A stretch of DNA of 64,000 bases from Parastagonospora avenae f. sp. tritici 18332-5. Lineage: Eukaryota > Ascomycota > Dothideomycetes > Pleosporales > Phaeosphaeriaceae. Below the pieces are notes generated by a model. It searched no databases. It worked only from the letters and a program-made list of their open reading frames with translations, and was not told the DNA's origin. The DNA lies in assembly GCA_022559985.1 (NCBI GenBank), contig JAFJTR010000043.1, forward strand, positions 124,001-188,000, given 5' to 3'. A program made the translations under genes and the position numbers. Shown one piece after another: positions 43,715 to 54,300 of the stretch (position 1 is its first letter; every line of letters starts with the position of its first letter).

Positions 43715-44182
43715 AGCTCTCAGCCACAGCGCGCAGCACCCTCCGGACATCTCAGCACGCTACTGCAGCCGCAAGTCGCTTAGGACGCACGGCTGATCAC
43801 ACGCGTTTCGACGATCTTGCAGTTCGCGCGGAGAAACTGCCGGCAAGCACACTCTGGACTTGAACTAATCTTTAAAGCCTGTAGTCTTGATCTTTGACAT
43901 CTTGGCTTTACTTCTTGCACTCCGAATGCGCAAATAAGCTTGTATGTCACGGATGAACAGGGGGTTGTCGACAGAGAGTCAAAACTTAGCAAAACGCAAT
44001 GATTGATGCAACGAGCAAGGCCGCGCTTTGCTTCGTCGGAAGTTGACAGCTTAAGAGAACACTAGCTGTAGATTTGATACACACCCAGCTTGTCTATGTA
44101 CAGGCGCGGGGCGGGGATCGCGGAGGTCCGAAAGCAAAAGCGTCTCGGCACACAGTGTGTCTCGCCACGCAGTGACCGACAT
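43715..44182 (-). repeat. right terminal inverted repeat
   Basis: Inverted copy of 39239-39705. The outer tip reads CGCAGTGACCGACAT before the flanking TA. Between its inner edge and the receptor start codon (43289) lie about 425 bp, which must include the receptor promoter. Confidence 0.85.
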
Positions 44183-44245
44183 TACACAAAGTTTATAAGC
44201 ATGTTCAAGTCCAGCTATACAACTCTCTATTGAAAAGAAAGAATC

Positions 44246-45048
44246 ATGGCTTCTCTCCCCCTTTTAAAATGCTGCATCTCAGGCGTCCTACACACCGGCA
44301 CACCAATCGGCTCCATCAAGACCATAGGAAAAAGTATCTCTCTTCATCATCGCCCCACTCCTTACCCCCTCAACTAACCCACCCAAAAGCCCAAGCATAT
44401 CTCACCTATCCCCCCACCCAATCCTCCCGTCACGCCATCCTCCTCCTCACAGACGTCTACGGCCACACATTCCCCAACACGCGCCTAATCGCCGACCAAT
44501 TCGCCGCCCGCGGCTACCTCACCATCATCCCGGACCTGTTCCAGGGCCGCCAAGTCCCCTTCCCAGCGCCCCAGGATTTCAATTTACAGAAGTATATCGA
44601 CAATGTGATGCCGCGCCCGGAGACTGTCGATCCGATTATTGCGAGCGTGATAGACGAGATGAGGAATAACATGGGCGTAAAGAGGCTAGGTGGCGTGGGG
44701 TATTGTTTTGGGGGGAAGTATGTGTGTCGGTGGCTGAGGGAGGCGGGGTTGGATGCGGGGTTTGTTGCGCATCCGAGTTTTGTTGACGCTGATGAAGTTA
44801 AGGGGGTGACGGGGCCGTTGAGTATTGCCGCCGCGGAAATTGACGAGATCTTCACGGTTGAGAAGAGGCATGAGACGGAGGAGATACTGAGGGGTCTTAC
44901 TGTCCCGTGGGAGATGTTGTTGTATTCGGGCGTTGAGCATGGGTTTGCGGTGAAAGGACACATGTCGACCAACAGGGCGAGGTTTGCGAAGGAGCAGGTG
45001 TTTGGGCAGGCGGTGACGTGGTTTGAGGAGTATGTGAAGGAGGAGTGA
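44246..45048 (+). CDS. dienelactone hydrolase family protein
   Basis: Alpha/beta-hydrolase of the dienelactone hydrolase family, 248 residues from exons 44246-44333 and 44390-45048. The intron (GTATCT donor, CAACTAAC branch, AAAAG acceptor) restores the typical N-terminus with the Cys-Cys pair (LKCCISGVLHTGTPIGS). The catalytic triad is visible: nucleophile Cys in GYCFGGKY (about 134), Asp in EIDEIF (about 181) and His in VEHGFAV (about 212). Substrate is unknown, as for most fungal members. The start codon lies only 64 bp outside the right inverted repeat, so its promoter may overlap the element. Its stop is 6 bp from that of the convergent AlkB gene. Confidence 0.9.
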
Positions 45049-45054
45049 CGAGTC

Positions 45055-46461
45055 TCAGGTCCCGGGTCGCTCAGTAAGGTCAGGCTCTGCAGGCTTAGCC
45101 TTCACTTTGCCAGCCCACGGCGGCTCGCCATCGTCATCAAATTCAGCCCACTGGAAGAAGCTGCAACCATCTTGACCCGGAATGTAATTGGTATGACACA
45201 TCCACATGTATCTCCCTCTCGACTCTTTCTTCCTGGTCGCGCATCGCAGCACTGTCGGAACCCCACATTTGCACTTTGGCGTATATTTCGGGTGCAGATT
45301 GTCCTTGTAGAAGCGGTAAGTGACGTTGAGGCGCTTGTTCTTTGCCAATGGATGCGGGTCAATCGTTTGTGCTGGAGCGATGGAGTGCTTCCACTCTTCT
45401 TGCATCTCGGCGTGCATAACCAGTAGCGAGTTGTGTGGGAGGTGGATCGATATCTGACCTTGTGCATCCGCAAGTGTACCATCTGCTTTACGATGCTCGT
45501 CGCCCTCGGCAACTATCTTGCGGACACGGAATTCGCGAGCTACACCGAGGCTCAGGCTGCCGATGACAGCTCGTGGACCGAGATATGTGAGCTGATCTGC
45601 GTGGTAGCCAACGTTCTCTTTTCCACCATCGTAACAGTTGACAAAGGCGGTGTTAGCTTTCCATGTGTGAGGTGATTGGTACTTCAATTTTCTCCCACCG
45701 GGGTAGAAGTCGCGTATTCGGCGCTGTACTTCGCGGTTCACGGCCTCTTCAACCTGCGGACAAGCTTTGAGCATCTCAGACACGCTCTGACGAACATCCT
45801 GAATATATTAGCGTAGCCACCAATTGCCTCATATGATGATGCCTACCCCAACTTTGCGCCCGTCGTATATATACTCCGTTTTCTGCTCCTCGGCCTCGGC
45901 CATACTGTTGACGTAAAAGCAGAAAGTATGTGGACTCCACACAACCTTGTCAAACAGTTTAAACTCTATGCTGCTATAAGTGTCGGCCTCATCTAGCAAC
46001 TGCAAGAGTAGCTCATCTGCCTGCTTCGTGGGAAGGAAGTTGTGTATGATTGAACATGGCGTGTGTGCTTCGATGTCTTCAGGGCTGTAAAGATGCAAAG
46101 TCTGCCCTTTCCTGACGAGCTTCTTCTTCGTCGGTCCACCTTCTTTCGGAGATATGCGGTAAGAGCTCAACGATGACTGAAATCCCACGTTGGTGGGGAC
46201 AGATCGCTTCCTTGGAGATGTGGTGTTGCGATGCGCGAGCCAGTCTGATGCCTGGTCCACTGAACCTTCGGACGCGAGTAATGCTTCCAGCAACGTTGTC
46301 TCATCCAGGGATGAATGTAAAGAGGCTAGAATCGCCAGCTTGAAATCCGTCGACTCCTCTTCTTGTGCTCTATGCTCTTGAGGTGGCGTAGGAACTTGCG
46401 CTCTTGCAAGCTTCTCTGGCTCTTCAACCCGCCTCCTCTTTCGCGACACGAATGCGTCCAT
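45055..46461 (-). CDS. AlkB-type 2OG-Fe(II) dioxygenase with GRF zinc finger
   Basis: Predicted 452 residues from exons 46461-45847 and 45798-45055 (donor GTAGGC, acceptor TTCAG). The N-terminus has a basic patch (KRRRVEEPEK) and a CUE/UBA-like helix region near 40-75. The AlkB domain follows at about 140-370: the iron ligands are HxD in VGYHADQL and His in EEWKHSIAP, and the 2-oxoglutarate-binding stretch RLNVTYRFY contains the conserved Arg. A C-terminal GRF zinc finger (CKCGVPTVLRC to FFQWAEFD) would bind single-stranded nucleic acid. The nearest functional group is the ALKBH2/3-type DNA/RNA demethylases, so repair of alkylated bases is likely. The CUE part is only suggestive. Confidence 0.88.
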
Positions 46462-46743
46462 GTCGTTTCCGTGCGACGTCTAGCAGCCGCATGATGAGTC
46501 GATGGCGTGTAGCTTCTGCCGTCGCGCCTACCAACGCCATCGCGCTGTCACGTGGCACTCTAGCTGCAGAAAGTGCCCCGCCGCCCAACCATGCACGCCT
46601 CGGCTTCTCACTCGTCATCCCGCCATGTCGCCAAACACCAACAGCTTCGACGCTCATCACGCGATGAAGCCGCGCACGACTGACAATCTTCACGCGCCAT
46701 AACACCAAAGCATTACTGCTGCTAGCAGTTCTTAAAGCACACA
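46462..46743. promoter_or_regulatory. shared AlkB-GRF / PEX7 divergent promoter
   Basis: 282 bp between head-to-head start codons. No individual element is assigned. Confidence 0.45.
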
Positions 46744-47868
46744 ATGCTGGAGTTCCGGACGCAGGGCTATAATGGCTACAGCGTCAAATACTCGCCTTTC
46801 TTCGATTCACGGATCGCGGTCGCTGCATCCGCAAACTTCGGCCTCGTAGGAAATGGAAGATTGTACATACTTGGCCTCACCGCCAATGGTATTGTCGCAG
46901 AAAAATGGTAAGCCTTCCTCAAATCCCTACAGCAAACCTCACCTTCACATGCTTACAACACTACCAGGTTCGACACACAAGATTCCCTCTTCGACAGCAC
47001 CTGGTCCGAATCGCACGAGAACCAAATCCTCACCGCCGGCGGCGACGGCTCTGTCAAACTCTTCGACATTACGCTGTCCCAATTCCCCGTGCAATCCTGG
47101 ACCGAGCATGCGCGCGAAGTCTTCAGCGTATCCTGGAATCTCGTTGCGAAGGACACCTTCCTGTCCAGTAGCTGGGACGGCACGATCAAGATCTGGAACC
47201 CGAATGCCAGCGCGAGCATCACGACGCTGCCGACGCATTCGTGCACGTATTCTGCGGCGTTTAGTCCGCATAGTCCAAGTGTGTTGAGCAGTGTGAGCTC
47301 GGATAGCCATTTGAGGGTATTTGATTTGCGGACACCGGCGAGCGCGAGTAATCATCTTACGATGAGTGTACCGATACATACGCCGCCGAAAGCGCGGATG
47401 GGTGTTGCCGCGCCCGTGGGCATAGCGCCGTCGGAAGCGCTGACGCATGATTGGAATAAGTACCGCGACTCGATTGTTGCGACGGCGGGGGTGGACCGTG
47501 TTATACGGACTTTTGACATCAGGATGCCGAACCATGGGCCGATTGCTGTGCTGCCGGGACATGAATATGCGGTGAGGAAGCTGACATGGTCGCCGCATTT
47601 ATCGGATATCTTGCTGAGTGCAAGTTATGATATGACATGTCGGGTGTGGACGGACGGGAGTGCCATGGGCGTGGGGTCGTTGAAGCAAGAGAACATGCTA
47701 GAGGATCCCATGTTCTACGGAGGTGGAAGAGAAATGGGACGAATGGGACGACACACTGAATTTGTGACTGGCGTGGATTGGTGCCTATTTGGTGCCGAGG
47801 GGTGGTGCGCGAGTACAGGGTGGGACGAGAAGGTCATGGTGTGGGACTGTAGGGCTATCATGCAATAA
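46744..47868 (+). CDS. PEX7: peroxin 7, PTS2 receptor
   Basis: Pex7 carries PTS2 proteins to the peroxisome together with a Pex20/Pex5-type co-receptor. Exons 46744-46907 and 46968-47868 give 354 residues. The splice (GTAAGC donor, CCAG acceptor) completes the Trp of AEKWFDTQDSLFD. The N-terminus (RTQGYNGYSVKYSPF) is strongly Pex7-like. WD40 blades follow, with SWDGTIKIWNPN, SSDSHLRVFDLRTP, GVDRVIRTFDIRMP, SASYDMTCRVW and a final CASTGWDEKVMVWD. Length and the first blade distinguish it from other WD40 proteins. Confidence 0.93.
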
Positions 47869-47997
47869 CAGCGGACTGGATTCGGGCTTTGACAATGAAC
47901 CGGCAGCTGGTATAAGGGAACTCGTGACATTGGGTATCGAATAGACTAAGCCAAACGCTAAACGCTAACATAAAAGACGCTCCACTGCATCAAATTA

Positions 47998-48862
47998 CTA
48001 CATCCACTGATCCATGCTCGCAAATGGCGGATACTTCAACCCACTCGTCTTGGCCTTCTTCCTCACCCATCTGCCCCCCTTGTTACTACTTCCGACAGTG
48101 CTGCTAATACAATCCCAGTCGAAAGGTACCTGGTTACCAAGAACCTCGTATCCAGCCACTCTTCGAAGACGACCTCTTTGGCGGTCCGTATGCGAGGTTC
48201 GTAATGCTACGCGTGTCGTCTCCCGTACCTCTGCTGGCTCGACAATCTGTGTGCGGTAGATTGGTTCGCGCGGTCGATGCGGTGATGGCGATCGCGGACG
48301 TGGTTGGGGCCGGCATGTTGAAGAGTCACGTGTTGGAGGAGGGTTGGGTGGTGGTGTGCACCGCCTCTTGCCATGACCGTGCAGGCTGAAAGACGTGTCA
48401 TGGTGGTGATGGTGACCGTGGATAGGATGAAAATGCAAAGGGTGCATATGCGGATGTAAATGGTGTCGGTGATGGTGATCGAGGGGTAGGTGGTGGTGAT
48501 GATGTTCTGACATGTCCATGGAGACGCTGCTCGGCAACTTCACCTTGACGTCAGTGAAGCGAGGTCGATTCGGACTGCAATGAACGCGAACGAGCTGTTC
48601 GGCACAAGAAGAGTCTAAAGAGCGATGCTCGGGGTACTTCTTGCTTTTCGCTGGAGTGAGCGTGAACCAGCACATTTCGACCAGTGCTTGGCCGCGAAAT
48701 GTCAACCCCGGAGTCGAATCTTGTTGGGAGAGGTCGTAATCTTGTTGGTGGAGCTAGACGGTGATAGCCAGACAGAGAAAAGCTGGGTGCGTAACTTGAA
48801 GGTGGTCGTGGTGGGTAGGCATATGGATATGGACTGCGAGAGCGTGATTCGTAACGGGGCAT
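47998..48862 (-). CDS. hypothetical His-rich protein, frame uncertain at the 5' end
   Basis: A minus-strand frame from about 48705 to 47998 encodes a region extremely rich in His (HHHHHLPLDHHHRHHLHPH, then HPIHGHHHHHD). A Pro/Arg-rich part and a basic tail follow, ending GLKYPPFASMDQWM. A plausible start (MPRYESRSRSPYPYAYPPRP) lies at 48862 in a different frame that stops at 48551. I could not find a convincing intron joining the two. Either an intron is missed, a frameshift exists, or translation starts at an internal ATG (48675). No family is recognised; His clusters could bind metal. Confidence 0.35.
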
Positions 48863-49059
48863 CGAGAGGTGCTGAGAAGAATCAGAGGGACGAGATACTT
48901 AAACAACGACTATCACTGCCTTGACAGATGACGCAAACCTACTCCTACATTTTATTCTGATGGCGCACTTCGCCGTATATACATGGTCCTCCTGCATCAC
49001 TCGCGCTCATCACGTACCTCTCTGAGCACCGCACGCGGGTCGCCCCTGGAGTCGGCAGA

Positions 49060-49242
49060 CTAAAGAACATAAGACAGGTGGGATGGATTTCGTGCCTGCA
49101 TGATAGTTGACAGTGCCTGCATAGCCGTCGATGCAAACATGTGTTCTGGTTGCTGGGCGGGTGACGGGGGCTGGTGAGGGGGCGACATGGGCGCGTGGAT
49201 TGGTGCAATGTCTTGGATGACCTCGAGCTCCATCAAGGCCAT
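49060..49242 (-). CDS. possible 60-residue protein with an upstream TATA box
   Basis: Small frame starting MALMELEVIQDIAPIHAPMS, with Pro/Gln-rich middle. A TATA-like word (tataaata on the minus strand) lies about 90-100 bp upstream of the ATG. No family recognised. It could equally be chance. Confidence 0.22.
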   Translation of the reverse strand: MALMELEVIQDIAPIHAPMSPPHQPPSPAQQPEHMFASTAMQALSTIMQARNPSHLSYVL

Positions 49243-49875
49243 GTGATCATGTCTGCCTCAACGCCTGTTTGTAATATAGCACCGCGAGGATGCTTGTTCC
49301 AAATTTGCCTGCTCAGCAGCGCCTCCTTGCTTTTATTTATACGCAGCGCCACAGCGTAGCCACGGTCGCCGCGTGCACATGTGAGATGCTGGTGAGCTGA
49401 CTGGACACGTGACAGAAATGAAAGAACCTTGGAATACATGTAACCTTGAAACTCGTTCGCAACAGTCACCAATTATGTACTATTTGGAATAGAGTATAGA
49501 AAGAATATGAAGGGTAAGGACAGGACGTGGTTATGTAGAGACTGAGAGACAGTTGTGGTGATAGGACCAAGTGAATCGAGTAGGCTACATAAGTAGCTCG
49601 GTGCACAGTAAATCCTCTTGAGCATGTACTCGAGTAACATGGTTCAGTTGGCTGGTGTAGATGTACGGCGCTGTGCATGGTCGAGGTGTAGGTGTGGTGA
49701 GGGACGCTTCCAGTTTGAGGCAGCAGGTTGACGCGGAGGTCGGCTTGGCATTGCCGTCGACAGCTCGCCGGAGCTCAGAGCAACTTCAACCTCACGCCTA
49801 TACAACATCCCCGCCACAACTCCATCACGCGCCCTCGATTCCTCCCAATACCCACATCACACACAAAGCACAAGC
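49243..49875. other. intergenic region upstream of PRE2
   Basis: About 630 bp holding the PRE2 promoter. A C-rich leader (ccccgccaca, cctcccaata) precedes its ATG. No other gene seen. Confidence 0.5.
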
Positions 49876-50877
49876 ATGGATTCATTAGTGGCGCAGTACA
49901 GCCGACCGGTGGACGCGGAGGAGGGCCCATCGGAGCAGGACCAGCTGGAGCTATACAGCGGCACCCCAGAACTGTCTCTCAAGTTTGCCCTGCCACCAGT
50001 AGCTCAGGCACGCCTCCACATGATGTGCTATGCTTTACTGCGGTACTAACACGTGCTAGTCATCATCATGGCTGCGCGCAATGACGGACGACTACTCCAA
50101 CCCCAACTGCCCCATCAAGATTGCCCACGGCACCACAACCCTTGCCTTCCGCTTCAAGGGCGGCATCATCGTAGCCACCGACTCGCGAGCCACGGCTGGA
50201 AACTGGATAGCAAGTCAGACGGTCAAGAAGGTCATTGAGATCAACAACTGCTTGCTGGGAACCATGGCTGGTGGCGCTGCTGTACGTACACCGCGAGCCT
50301 ATGAGAAGGCTGGGGACTGATTTGAGTAGGACTGCCAATACTGGCTTGCGTATCTCGGCATGCAATGTCGTCTACATGAGCTCCGACACAAGCGCCGTAT
50401 CTCCGTGGCCGCGGCGTCCAAGATCCTCGCAAACTTGGTATACTCATACAAGGGCATGGGCTTGAGCATGGTAGGCCAGACATCTTCCACATTATTCTCT
50501 ACAACTAACACATCTCAAAGGGAACCATGTGCGCTGGCGTAACCCCCCAAGAAGGCCCCGCTCTCTACTACATCGACAGCGACGGCACCCGTCTCTCTGG
50601 CAACCTCTTCTGTGTCGGTTCCGGTCAGACCTTCGCCTACGGTGTGCTCGACGCAGAGTACAAGTACGATCTTGAAGACGACGCGGCTCTCGAGCTCGGC
50701 CGAAGGAGTATCCTTGCCGCCACCCATCGTGACGCGTACTCTGGAGGTTTCATCAACTTGTACCACGTCAAGGAGGACGGATGGGTCAAACATGGCTTCA
50801 GCGACACGAACCCCATCTTCTGGGAGACTAAGCTCAACAAGGGCGAGTTCTCCAACGTCACGAGTCAGCTGGATTAG
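49876..50877 (+). CDS. PRE2: 20S proteasome beta-5 subunit (chymotrypsin-like)
   Basis: Catalytic beta-5 subunit of the 20S proteasome. Exons 49876-49998, 50060-50281, 50330-50470 and 50521-50877 give a 280-residue precursor. The propeptide ends in IAHG and autocleavage would expose the nucleophilic Thr of TTTLAFRFKGG. Other landmarks are VATDSRATAGNWIASQTVKK, GTMAGGAADCQYW, then ISVAAASKILANLVY, and GTMCAGVTPQEGPALYYIDS. Substrate-pocket residues and the end with NPIFWETKL fit the family. Strong assignment; the exact first splice donor (GTAGCT) is the least certain junction. Confidence 0.95.
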
Positions 50878-51311
50878 ATGGTTGTGAAGTTGGTGATGGA
50901 CGGGTTATGACATGACGTGATTCCACCAAGCAAAGTGGACTACTTCTGATAAATAGCACAAGACTCAATGAAGACATCATGACATACGATCAACTCTTGT
51001 TCGAAGCTCATCTTTCATGCTTTCAATCAACACACGCGTTGCATTTAGCCTAACCTATCCACCCTGCATAACAGCAGATCCCAGACAGAAAATCAATCAG
51101 CGCAGTCCATGCTGGCGTATTCAGTACTCCATTCCCAAGATTCAAGAAAAAACATGACGAAGAAAAGAAGAAGTGCAAGTGATACACTATCCCAGTGCAA
51201 TGGGTATAAGCAAAATAACAGACGGGAATAAACTCCGTTTACAAGCCCCATGTTGTTCAAAGAAACGCCGTTGGTAATGTGGTGAAGGAAAAGAAAACTA
51301 CGAGGTGCATG
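50878..51311. other. convergent 3' flanks of PRE2 and the JmjC gene
   Basis: About 430 bp between two convergent stop codons. A+T-richer, with A-rich runs near 51140-51300. It presumably holds both 3' UTRs. Confidence 0.5.
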
Positions 51312-54300
51312 CTAGCGACTCCGTCTGCGTAGCCCGAGATCTTCTTGCTGCAGCTGCTTGATGAGATCTATGCTCGCTTGATCGAGGCTGGGATCAATCA
51401 TGTCCACGTCCATCATCATGCCCACGCCGATGCCCGCTTCGAGCTTGACACCCTCCGCGTGGCGATTGCTTGGTGTCGACTTCGGGGTTTTGCTTGCGCG
51501 CGGTGTTTTGTTGGTTGAAGCGTGTGTTTTGGCGGCGGGTGTGGTGGGCGGAGGTGGAAAGTCCGAGTCGGCGGTGAAGTTGTAGTCGTGATTATTGTGG
51601 TTGTGGTTCATGGAGGGTGACGTCGTGTAGGTGTTGTGGTTGTACATGCCTGGTGAGATTGCGGACATTTGGCGAGGGGAAACGGGAGAAGAAGGACGTC
51701 GTACGGCGTTGTTGTGGGCGGACGGATGTGCAAAGCCGTTGGTCTTGATGTGTAAAGGATTAGGCGCTGTGTAGCCGTTGCTCTGTGTGTGAGCCGTGTC
51801 GTTGTGAGGCGGCGGGCCTGATGTAAGTGGTACGATGCTGGGACCATGTAGACCGCCGCTCTGTGTATATTCGCTGCCGTTCATTTGCACGTCGCCCTCT
51901 GCCTGCTGCTCAATGGAAGATATTATACCATTCCCATTGCTGGCGTAGGATGGCACCATTTCCATCGCAGAGTATGCGCCGTTGGCGTAGGCCTGCAGCG
52001 CTGGGTCGACAGGGACCAAGTCATCCTCGTCTCGAGCCAGCGCCTGCTGGGCCGAGAAAGCAATGTCCTGAAGAAGCGACGATCCAACACTAAACTGGTT
52101 CGGCAGAGAGTGACGCGCATGCATGTCTCCATTCATGTAGTCGTCTTCAAAGCTAGAGCCATGCTTCTTCCTCTTTGTGCTTGAGTTGGAGTTCTCATCG
52201 CTGACGCGTCGCCGCTTTGAGGCGGACCCACGTGGAATGGGTACTTCGTTGGCCTTGATGATATCGACATTGCCGTACTCATCGTGTATGCACCGACGCT
52301 GCACATGTTAGCTTGGATTCATGTCCTAGATGTTGGCTTGCTCTTACCTTGCTTTTTCGACAGTCGGCACAAGCCTTCACCCTGCCAGACTTGAGAGCAT
52401 ATGGATCACCATTCACATCCGCCATGATTGGCCCACCATTTACTGGGCCACTAGTCACGCTCGTTTGCCCGTCCGCAATCGAGTGGTCGCTCAAGCGGCG
52501 TTTGACCGAGATACCGTAAGAGCCAGAGAGGTCAATGGTATGCATACCCGGTTTCGACGTGTCAATGAGTTCGTCCTTGTGTTTGCACCTGATGCGCCTT
52601 TTCCTGCACGCATCGCACGCGACTCGCTTGGGGCCGAGTTGAGACGTCTTTGGTGTGGTGATGTGTGGATTGTTTGCGGAAGGGCGCAAGAAACCGGTGA
52701 GCGGACCCGCTGAGACTGGCGTCATGTCGAAGTGAAGGACGTCTTCGACTCCGTTCGGCGGTGGCGAATTATAATTTACAGGTGAAGGTTCGCGTACTGG
52801 TTGGGATGGTGGGGCACGTATGCGGGCAGAGGATCTTTCCGCTGTAGCTCGGACAGCTTCATATAGTGCATCCCGTTCCATTTTTTTCACCTGCGCAGCA
52901 CTGAGCTTCTTTTCCCCAGCCTCGGCTATTTCCGGCAGGTTAGCGTCAGGCATCGCCCATGATGGTATCGACTCATTCCCTCTCTTCCATGCGATCCAAA
53001 TCGCGAATCGCTTCGCCAGGGCAAGCGGGTCACCGTGACCTTTCGGGATCGATCTTGTAACGGCGCCTCGGGTCTTTTGCGGTACGTCAATCTTATCGAG
53101 AGAGATCAGAACTGTCCGCCATATGTAGTTGAGCAAGTCAGTCAGCCCTTCCAGCTCGTGTTTAGAGTAGTAGCGCCTATTGTAGTTCGTCGAGCCAAGA
53201 TCAGAGTTGTGGCCGAACTTGTCGGGCTCGCAATAGATCGGTACAGGACGTTTGAACTGCTCTCCACTTTCAAGGTACTGCCGTACAGAGTCAGGCACAG
53301 GATCTTCTTCGAGGTACTTGATCACGGTCAACCACATGATCTTCTGAAAAAAAGGGTATCGGAACTGCAGGGCGACCTTTGTGTTCTTCTCGATCTCCAG
53401 AATCTTGATCTGCATGCCATAGTGAATGCGGGTGAGAAAGTTGCCGCCAATGACCAGGCTGTCCTCCGGCGTCCAAACCGCGTGAATCCAGCCAGACGGA
53501 ATAAGCATTGTATCTCCGGGATACAGATCCACGCGATAGCAGTCTTTGACCTGCTTTCCGAGCCAATCGTGTCCCTGGTTTGGAGAAAGACACCAGTCTT
53601 CGTACTTCTTCAGATTTTGTTTCGTTGGTGGGATGAAGAAGAAAACCTTTCTTCCCTTGACTATGTGGTAGTATACCGAAGAACCGCCAAAATCGATGTG
53701 GAAGTCGGTGAAGCAGTCCGCCACGGACATCAGGCAGTAGAACTGTACTGGTGGCGGGGCGCTCTTGTCATCATCTCGCCAGACAGAGTCCTGCAGGTCC
53801 ATGTCTCTTACAGCCTTGGGCCGGCGGATCAGTTTGCCCAGCCGACTCCGTGATACCTCAAGGCTGATGACGTTGCGCACGGGCTTTTCGCCTTGCTGTT
53901 CGTAGTAATCGGCCCATTTACTCATTGTCCACTTTTTCCCTTCGCCTTCCTGTGCTTTGACGTCGATGACTGGAACCAGTTCGTTTGCGCCGTATAGTTC
54001 AGCGACGCGGCGGACAGTGAGCCCTTCTGGTATGACCATGTCCAGCTTATCCTGCCCTACATCCGTGGTCGTTTCGTAGTCGAACTGAGCGACCGGCTCC
54101 GTCGTATATTCAGCGGTCTGCTCTGTGTCCAAGGCAGGGTCGAGCACGTCTGTGCTTGGGCCAGGAGTACGACTGTTGAGTGCACCAGGCACCAATATCG
54201 GTTCCCTAAAGCCGTTGCTCTTGTGGAGAAAATCGGCTGTCACCAACTCTGGCGGCATCCGAGCGAAAGTTTCGGGCGTGAATTCTAAATCTCCATTCTT

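Larger units (their letters stand above)
39239..44182. mobile_element. TIR-bounded 4.9-kb element carrying an NLR gene
   Basis: The left end begins ATGTCGGTCACTGCG after a TA (39237-39238). The right end is its reverse complement, ending at 44182 and followed by TA (44183-44184). The two ends align as inverted repeats for about 470 bp: only one mismatch in the first ~56 bases, then rising divergence dominated by transitions. A TA target duplication is the hallmark of Tc1/mariner-like and related insertions. No transposase is visible inside. The only gene is the HET-NB-ARC-TPR receptor. The structure fits a non-autonomous element with host cargo. Two separate copies of one small element in opposite orientation flanking the gene is an alternative. 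Confidence 0.7.
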
